Shown piece by piece: positions 58,923-64,000 of a stretch of DNA of 64,000 bases. Under the pieces are notes generated by a model. It was not told the origin of the DNA. It saw nothing but the letters and a program-made list of their open reading frames with translations, and did not search any database. The translations under genes and the position numbers were made by a program. Source of the DNA: Bifidobacterium sp. 7101 (GTDB lineage Bacteria > Actinomycetota > Actinomycetes > Actinomycetales > Bifidobacteriaceae). How positions within the stretch are numbered: the stretch's first letter is position 1; every line of letters starts with the position of its first letter. The DNA lies in contig NZ_AWUN01000006.1 of NCBI RefSeq assembly GCF_000499285.1, forward strand, positions 62,001 to 126,000, written 5' to 3'.

Positions 58923-61900
58923 ATGCATCTGGGTACTCATCTGCGTCGCGCATCCGTGACGGTGATCGTCCTGCTGGGCCTGCTGGCAGGCCTGGGTGTC
59001 GCGTCCGCCAACGCGGACGATGTCGTGTCCGCCAGTCCGGCGGGCACTCCTGTATTTAGGCGGGGGGGGGGGGGTCGTCAGACCCCTCGCGTAGCTGAGC
59101 AAACCCCCGGCACACTCCCCAACAGTGCAACCAGCACTCCCCTGCCTTCACCCTCGCCGCTGCAAACCGCATCACCCCTGAACCCCACGACATCAAGCCC
59201 AGTCCCGTCAACGTCGAAGGACGCCACCAAAAGCACAGGTCCCTCTACAGCCAAGCCATCCGGCAAGACGGACGGTCAAGCTTCGCAGACGGTGCGCTTC
59301 GACCCAGACGACGGCAACACGCCTACCCAGGCAACCGTGAAAGCCGGCACCCTCGCATTCCCTCCGGAAAACAACCCCGTGCGCGAAGGCTTCCGGTTCG
59401 ACGGGTGGACGTGTGACGGCCAACCCTTCGATTTTCAGACCCCCATCCTGCAGGACACAACCCTGAAAGCCAAATGGAGCAAAGCCACGGACTGGACGCT
59501 GAGCCCGGACAACGGGCCCGCCACCGGCACCCGGGTGACCATCAACCCACCCAGTCTGCAAGAGCCCTACTATGTCGGCGTCCAAGCCGCAGGGGACCAG
59601 TTTACCGGTCTGACCGGCGACGGCCGCATCTACACCTGGGCGCAGGACGGCACACCCAAGCAGGCTCCTCTCCCCGCCCAGGCTGTCGACGGATTCCACT
59701 ACCAGCAGGCCGCAGCCGGCAGCCAACGGCAGGCCGCAATAGGATCCGACCAGCAGATATACACCTGGACCAGCCAACAGCCCACGCCCACCATCCTCGA
59801 CACCAAGCAGAACACCAGGTTCACCGGCATCAGCATGAACGACGACCTACTGCTGGCGGTGGACCGGCAGGGACAGGTCCACGCCTTCCAAGCCGGCCAG
59901 ACCGACGGTCAGAACGGAAAATTGACAGAACAAGCCACGACCGTTCTGCCCGGACAGGCCCAGGCGATACTGGCCGTCGCCTCCGCCAGCCGGACCCTCG
60001 CCCTGGACACGGACGGGCAAGCCTGGACCTGGAACACAAGCAAGACCGCCAACGTCAAGCCCGAACGCATCATGCAGGGCCAGGGCATGCGCATCACCCA
60101 AGCCCAAGCCCTCAGCCAGGGGTTTCTCCTCCTGGGTGCAAACGGGCGGGCCTATTACCTGGCCGACGGCGAGACGAGCCTCACAACCACCGGCCTGCCG
60201 GAAAACATGAAAGCCAACCGGATCAGCGCCAGTAACGATCAGGCCATAATCACAGACAAGGACGGCCACATCTGGACCTGGAAGCCCGGAGAAACACCCA
60301 CGCGCGCAGACAAGGGGAGCCAGCCCTACACGCAGGCCGCCACTACGGGCGGCAGGATCACCGCTATCAACAGGCAGGGCAGCCTATACCAGTGGAGCAT
60401 CAACTCACAGAGCCAGACAGACAAGCCAGCAAAAGTCAACACCACCCAGGCGGCCACTCTTGAATCAGCCAGCCTGGATGGCCAGTCGCTGACACTCAAC
60501 AAAACAGACGGCTCCTGGCAGACGGAAATGCCAGCAAGCCAGCCCGGACCAGTCATCATCACACTCGCCGGCAGGCAGGACGGCCAGCACTTCACCCGAA
60601 GCCTCAACTACACGGTCGACCAGACGCTTCTGAAGGACATCCGACAGAGTTCCACCTACACGGTCACCTTCAAGACGGACGGAGGAAGCCCCAAACCCGG
60701 AGACCAGCAAGTTACCTATCCCTACGGGAGAGTCCAACGGCCCTCACCCGACCCGACCCGCAGCGGCTACCAGTTCGACGGATGGTTCATCAACGAAGTC
60801 GCCTACGACTTCAGCAAGCCCGTCACAGAAAATCTCACCCTCACCGCCAAATGGACCAGCAAAACCCCCAACACCTCCTGGAGAATCAACCCCGACAAGG
60901 GCAGCCAGCTCGGCCACGAAACCACCACCATCACCCCGCCAGACAGCACCAGCGGTATCAGGTTCAACCAGGTCGGCGGAGCAAAATACTATACCTATGT
61001 TTTTTCCTTGGCGGTGGGCAGCGACGGGAAAGCCTACGCATGGGGAGACAACACCTATGGTCAGCTCGGCGACGCAACGACTAACAGCCGGAGTACGCCG
61101 AACATAGTGAGAAAACCTGCAGGCGTGCCGACCGACTTCACCTATGTGCAGGTCAGCGCAGGAAAATGGCATTCGCTGGCCGTGGGTAGCGACGGATACA
61201 TATACGCCTGGGGCAGCAACCAGCATGGTCAGCTCGGCAACAACACCACAACGAATTCCTCTGTTCCTGTGCGCGTGCGCGACCCCGCCAACCCAACTGA
61301 CCCGAACAAAGGACTGAAAGCCATACAGGTCAGCGCCGGAGACGAGCATTCACTGGCCTTGGACAGCAACGGATACGTCTACGCCTGGGGATGGAACGAC
61401 AATGGCCGACTCGGCAACAACAGCACATCAGATTCGTCTTTCCCCGTGCGCGTGCGCGACCCCGCCAGCCCCACTGACCCGAGCAAAGGGCTCAAAGCCA
61501 TACAGGTCAGCGCCGGATGGCACCATTCGCTGGCCGTGGGCAGCGACGGATACACCTACGCCTGGGGATTAAACAACTATGGCCAACTCGGCAACAGCAA
61601 CAAAAACTCTTCGTCTTTTCCTGTGCGCGTGCGAGACTTCGCCAGCCCCAATGACGCAAACAAAGGACTGAAAGCCGTACAGGTCAGCGCCGGATACTCT
61701 CATTCGTTGGCCGTAGGCAGCGACGGATACACCTACGCCTGGGGATTAAACAACTATGGCCAACTCGGCAACAGCAACACAGCAGATTCGACAGTTCCTG
61801 TGCGTGTACGCGACCCCACCAGCCCCAAGGACGCGAGCAAAGGGCTCAAAGCCACAGCGATCAACGCTGGAGGCGAGCACTCACTAGCTGTGGGCAACAA

Positions 61901-62504
61901 CGGATACGCATACGCCTGGGGATGGAACCTGTATCGCCAGCTCGGCGACGGCACTACCAGCAACTCAAGTGTTCCCGTGCCAGTACGCGACCCCACCAGT
62001 CCAGCCGACGCTAGCAAAGGGCTACAAGCCACACGTTTCAGCGTCGGAGACCATCATTCGCTGGCCGTGGGCAGCAACGGATACGCATACGCCTGGGGAG
62101 AAAACAGCTATGGCCAGCTCGGTGACGGCACTACCGACGACTCAAACGTTCCTGTGTCAGTGTTGTTCAACCTGCAGCCGGTGATCACTGCAGCAGGGTT
62201 CGACACCAGCCTAGGCACGAACCTGGCTCCTGTCAGCAACGGTAACAGCGTAACCGTGCTCACACCCGCACACCAGCCAGGTACGGTCACAGTCAGCGTC
62301 GACTATGCAATGGGCGGCGCAGGACGCATCCTGACCGACACCTCCCTCAGATACACATACCTGCCTGCAGGCGTGCTCCCTCATGCCGGCGGTGAAGGCA
62401 TCATCCTCGCCCTGGCCACCGGCATGACCGGCATGGGCGGGGTGCTGGCCTCGCGCCGCCATAGGAGAGAACAGCACAGGCTACTGCACACTTCGCACGA
62501 GTAA
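58923..62504 (+). CDS. Large secreted RCC1-repeat surface protein with two propeller modules, phase-variable (ON)
   Basis: 1193-residue surface protein, function unknown, probable adhesin. Signal peptide 1-31 (cleavage ASANA/DD). Poly-G tract encodes RGGGGR (about 47-52). Ser/Thr/Pro-rich stalk to about 120. Then two similar modules: module 1 (about 120-580), with an InlB-type B-repeat (VRFDPDDGN...FDGW), a WTLSPDNGP linker, and seven degenerate RCC1-like blades (GDGRIYTW, SDQQIYTW, RQGQVHAF, TDGQAWTW, NGRAYYL, KDGHIWTW, RQGSLYQW), then an Ig-like end; module 2 (about 580-1150), a B-repeat, a WRINPDKGS linker and seven clear RCC1 blades with period 59. The C-terminus has LPHAG, a hydrophobic helix and RRHRREQ, a variant sortase signal. 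ATG 58923 follows GAAGGGG. Confidence 0.9.
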   Translation: MHLGTHLRRASVTVIVLLGLLAGLGVASANADDVVSASPAGTPVFRRGGGGRQTPRVAEQTPGTLPNSATSTPLPSPSPLQTASPLNPTTSSPVPSTSKDATKSTGPSTAKPSGKTDGQASQTVRFDPDDGNTPTQATVKAGTLAFPPENNPVREGFRFDGWTCDGQPFDFQTPILQDTTLKAKWSKATDWTLSPDNGPATGTRVTINPPSLQEPYYVGVQAAGDQFTGLTGDGRIYTWAQDGTPKQAPLPAQAVDGFHYQQAAAGSQRQAAIGSDQQIYTWTSQQPTPTILDTKQNTRFTGISMNDDLLLAVDRQGQVHAFQAGQTDGQNGKLTEQATTVLPGQAQAILAVASASRTLALDTDGQAWTWNTSKTANVKPERIMQGQGMRITQAQALSQGFLLLGANGRAYYLADGETSLTTTGLPENMKANRISASNDQAIITDKDGHIWTWKPGETPTRADKGSQPYTQAATTGGRITAINRQGSLYQWSINSQSQTDKPAKVNTTQAATLESASLDGQSLTLNKTDGSWQTEMPASQPGPVIITLAGRQDGQHFTRSLNYTVDQTLLKDIRQSSTYTVTFKTDGGSPKPGDQQVTYPYGRVQRPSPDPTRSGYQFDGWFINEVAYDFSKPVTENLTLTAKWTSKTPNTSWRINPDKGSQLGHETTTITPPDSTSGIRFNQVGGAKYYTYVFSLAVGSDGKAYAWGDNTYGQLGDATTNSRSTPNIVRKPAGVPTDFTYVQVSAGKWHSLAVGSDGYIYAWGSNQHGQLGNNTTTNSSVPVRVRDPANPTDPNKGLKAIQVSAGDEHSLALDSNGYVYAWGWNDNGRLGNNSTSDSSFPVRVRDPASPTDPSKGLKAIQVSAGWHHSLAVGSDGYTYAWGLNNYGQLGNSNKNSSSFPVRVRDFASPNDANKGLKAVQVSAGYSHSLAVGSDGYTYAWGLNNYGQLGNSNTADSTVPVRVRDPTSPKDASKGLKATAINAGGEHSLAVGNNGYAYAWGWNLYRQLGDGTTSNSSVPVPVRDPTSPADASKGLQATRFSVGDHHSLAVGSNGYAYAWGENSYGQLGDGTTDDSNVPVSVLFNLQPVITAAGFDTSLGTNLAPVSNGNSVTVLTPAHQPGTVTVSVDYAMGGAGRILTDTSLRYTYLPAGVLPHAGGEGIILALATGMTGMGGVLASRRHRREQHRLLHTSHE
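59062..59074 (+). repeat. Poly-G tract of 13, likely phase-variation switch (ON)
   Basis: Thirteen G in a row in codons 47-51 of the surface gene. Here it leaves the frame open. One G more gives ...CGT AGC TGA; one G fewer gives ...GCG TAG; both stop codons lie within the 30 bases after the tract. Confidence 0.85.
61176..62165 (+). repeat. Tandem 177-bp (59-residue) RCC1 repeats
   Basis: The conserved LA(V/L) start of each blade lies at 61176, 61353, 61530, 61707, 61884 and 62061: exact spacing of 177 bases, six times. The first, more diverged blade starts near 61009. Neighbouring units 4 and 5 are nearly identical in DNA (GGATTAAACAACTATGGCC shared), so loss or gain of units by recombination is possible. 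Confidence 0.9.
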
Positions 62505-63028
62505 GACAGGCCGGAGGCGGATCAATCCCCCATCCCCGGCATACAACGGGGCGCACGGAGGAGTGCCACATACAAAGCTCATCCCCAAGAAAGCCGGTAC
62601 TCCTCTTGCTCCCCCACCACCACACTACTGACCGATTACTGCGGTCAGGAATTGAGAGCAGATACACGCCCCGCCTCTGCACTGAGAAGAAGGAAACTCG
62701 GGCAAACCGATCAAGCGGCACAGAACCCCAAGTCCGCTCGGTCTTCGTCCGTGCTCCCACTACCAGATAATTATTGTAAACAAACGCTTTTGCTCAACCA
62801 AAAAATTCATTGTCGTCGATGACTGACCCGGCTCGTGTGTTGTCTTCTGACTGGGTGGTAGGGTGACAAATGGGGGATGTCGAGAAGACAACTTGCTGCT
62901 GTCAAGATTCGTGTAGTCTCTTGCACGTGCTGGTATTGAGCATTGGGCAACTTCCGACAGGAGAACGTTAAAGCTATAGGCAAGCGGTGTTTGCTTCGCT
63001 TAGTGTTTGGTGAAGGGGTTTTGGTTTC
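62505..63028. other. Gap between the two RCC1 surface genes
   Basis: 524 bases without a gene. No convincing terminator after the first gene (a 5-bp stem CCCCG-CGGGG near 62533-62550 only). AT-rich between 62761 and 62810. The last about 190 bases, from 62840, are the second gene's leader and share the same two blocks with the first gene's leader (TGGTAGGGTGACAAATGGGG near 62860 and CGTTAAAGCTATAGGCAAG to the ATG). Confidence 0.55.
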
Positions 63029-64000
63029 ATGCATGTGGTTTCCCGTCTGCGTCGCATCCTGGCGATGATGACCATCCTGATCAGCCTGCTGGCAGGCCTG
63101 GGCGTCGCGTCCGCCCAGGCGGACGCTCCCATACTCGACCGGGGGGGGGGGGTCTCAGACCCCTCGCGTAGCTAAGCAAAACCCCGGCACTCTCCCCAGC
63201 AACGCAACCAGCACAACACTACCCACACCATCACCTATACAGACCACCACACCATTAAGCTCCGCAACACCGAGCCCAAACACCCCGTCATCGACGATGG
63301 GAACACCCGGCGGCGCAGACTCTGCTCCAAATAAATCAGCCAAACAAGCAGATAATCAAGCTTCGCAAATCGTGCGCTTCGACCCTGCCGACGGCAGTAA
63401 ACCCACCCAAGTAACCGTAAAGACCGGGACTCTAGCCGCTCCCACGCAGCACAATCCTCAACGTCCCGGCTTCCGGTTCGTCGGCTGGACGCTTGACGGC
63501 CAGCCTTTCGACTTCCGTACCCCCATCCTCCAGGACACAACCCTGAAAGCCAAGTGGACCAAGATAACTGACTGGACACTGAGCCCGAACCACGGGCCCG
63601 CCTCCGGCGCCCGACTGACCATCAAGCCGCCAGACAGGCGGGAGCCTCAATTCGTCAGCATCCAAGCCGCAGGGGACCGGTTTATCGGTCTGACCGGCGA
63701 CGGCCGCATCTACACATGGACACAAGACGGCACACCCAAACAAGTCCCTCCCCCCACCCAGGCTCCCGACGGGTTCCAATACCTGCAGGTTTCAGCCAGC
63801 AGCCACCGGCAGGCCGCCTTGGGATCCGATCAGCAGATATACACCTGGGTCAGCGGACAATCAACGCCCACCATCCTCAAGACCAGTCAGAACACCCAGT
63901 TCACCAGCATCAGCCTGAACGATGACCTTCTGCTGGCGGTGGACCGACAGGGACAGGTCCACACCTTCCAAGACAGCCAGAACCCGAAGCCCGACGAGCA
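63029..64000 (+). CDS. Second RCC1-type surface protein, phase OFF by a poly-G frameshift; 3' cut by window edge
   Basis: Paralogue of the preceding gene. From ATG 63029 the frame reads a signal peptide (MHVVSRLRRILAMMTILISL...ASAQA) and then GAC CGG GGG..., and stops at TAA 63173-63175 after 48 codons. One G fewer (or two more) would join it to the long frame starting at 63153, which stays open to the window end. That frame holds the stalk, B-repeat (QIVRFDPADGSK...FVGW), linker WTLSPNHGPASG and propeller blades GDGRIYTW, SDQQIYTW, RQGQVHTF. Leader and ATG context match the first gene. Probably a contingency locus rather than dead; a sequencing miscount of the homopolymer is the alternative. 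Confidence 0.8.
63141..63152 (+). repeat. Poly-G tract of 12, likely phase-variation switch (OFF)
   Basis: Twelve G in a row after CTCGACC. In this length the frame is shifted; 11 or 14 G would open it. As in the first gene, both wrong frames stop soon after (CGT AGC TAA and GCG TAG). Confidence 0.85.

Noticed and set aside
59062-63152. Poly-G tracts as pure sequencing artefacts
   Set aside because: Not accepted as the main reading because two separate genes carry the tract at the same place and both have stops in each wrong frame after it. The exact counts may still be off by one.
63029-64000. Second surface gene as an ordinary pseudogene
   Set aside because: Only the tract length is off; the rest of the frame is intact to the window edge, so phase variation explains it better.
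1-64000. tRNA genes, CRISPR arrays, insertion sequences, prophage
   Set aside because: No tRNA-like cloverleaf, regular spaced repeat, transposase, integrase or phage gene was seen by eye; a tRNA scan would settle the first point.

Overview
The window is a high-GC Gram-positive chromosome segment, almost certainly from a Bifidobacterium. The support is the actinobacterial gene set (SepH, DUF4193, DUF3046, DUF3516 helicase, ClgR next to recA/recX, PASTA-type kinase, gluABCD-type glutamate transporter), an Actinobacteria-style LexA box, and Ser/Thr/Lys-rich tails. Two adjacent giant RCC1-repeat surface proteins at the right end suggest an insect-gut type lineage, but that is inference. No rRNA, tRNA, CRISPR array or insertion sequence was found.

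Layout. 1-5.4 kb: an MFS transporter cut by the window edge, rarA, and a two-gene amino-acid ABC importer (binding protein fused to permease, plus ATPase). 5.4-11.7 kb: a DUF3516 helicase and a gluABCD-type operon. 11.8-16.7 kb: aspS-hisS and a divergent DUF349 coiled-coil protein. 16.8-22.5 kb: rel, dut-DUF4193, sepH and a phosphodiesterase. 22.6-34.1 kb: parC, lhr, parE and the primary sigma factor, which probably starts at TTG. 34.2-41 kb: a DUF4192 protein, a polyprenyl diphosphate synthase overlapping a PASTA kinase, plsC, a small membrane protein and trpD. 41.2-45.6 kb: secA, hpf and the RNase P RNA gene rnpB, found from conserved core sequence and a closing P1 helix. 45.6-53 kb: recX-recA with a LexA box, DUF3046, clgR, cinA-pgsA and ftsK. 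53.1-58.6 kb: a degenerate Fic-like protein, a MerR regulator with a perfect 18-bp operator, miaA-miaB, a small alarmone synthetase and an aldo/keto reductase.

58.6-64 kb is the most interesting part. It holds two tandem paralogous genes for large secreted proteins. In the complete one the mature part is two copies of a module: InlB-type B-repeat, seven-blade RCC1-like propeller, Ig-like segment. A variant sortase signal ends the protein. Both genes carry a long G tract just after the signal peptide (13 G in the first, 12 G in the second). The first copy is in frame (ON). The second is shifted by one base and stops after 48 codons (OFF). The conserved sequence just after each tract has stop codons in both wrong frames. 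This looks like a slipped-strand phase-variation switch for a paired surface-adhesin system.

Most of the window is housekeeping: DNA topology, repair and segregation (parC/parE, recA/recX, rarA, lhr, ftsK), translation (aspS, hisS, miaA/miaB, rnpB, hpf), stringent response (a long Rel plus a small synthetase), cell division (sepH, ftsK, PASTA kinase), secretion (secA) and glutamate-family amino-acid uptake.
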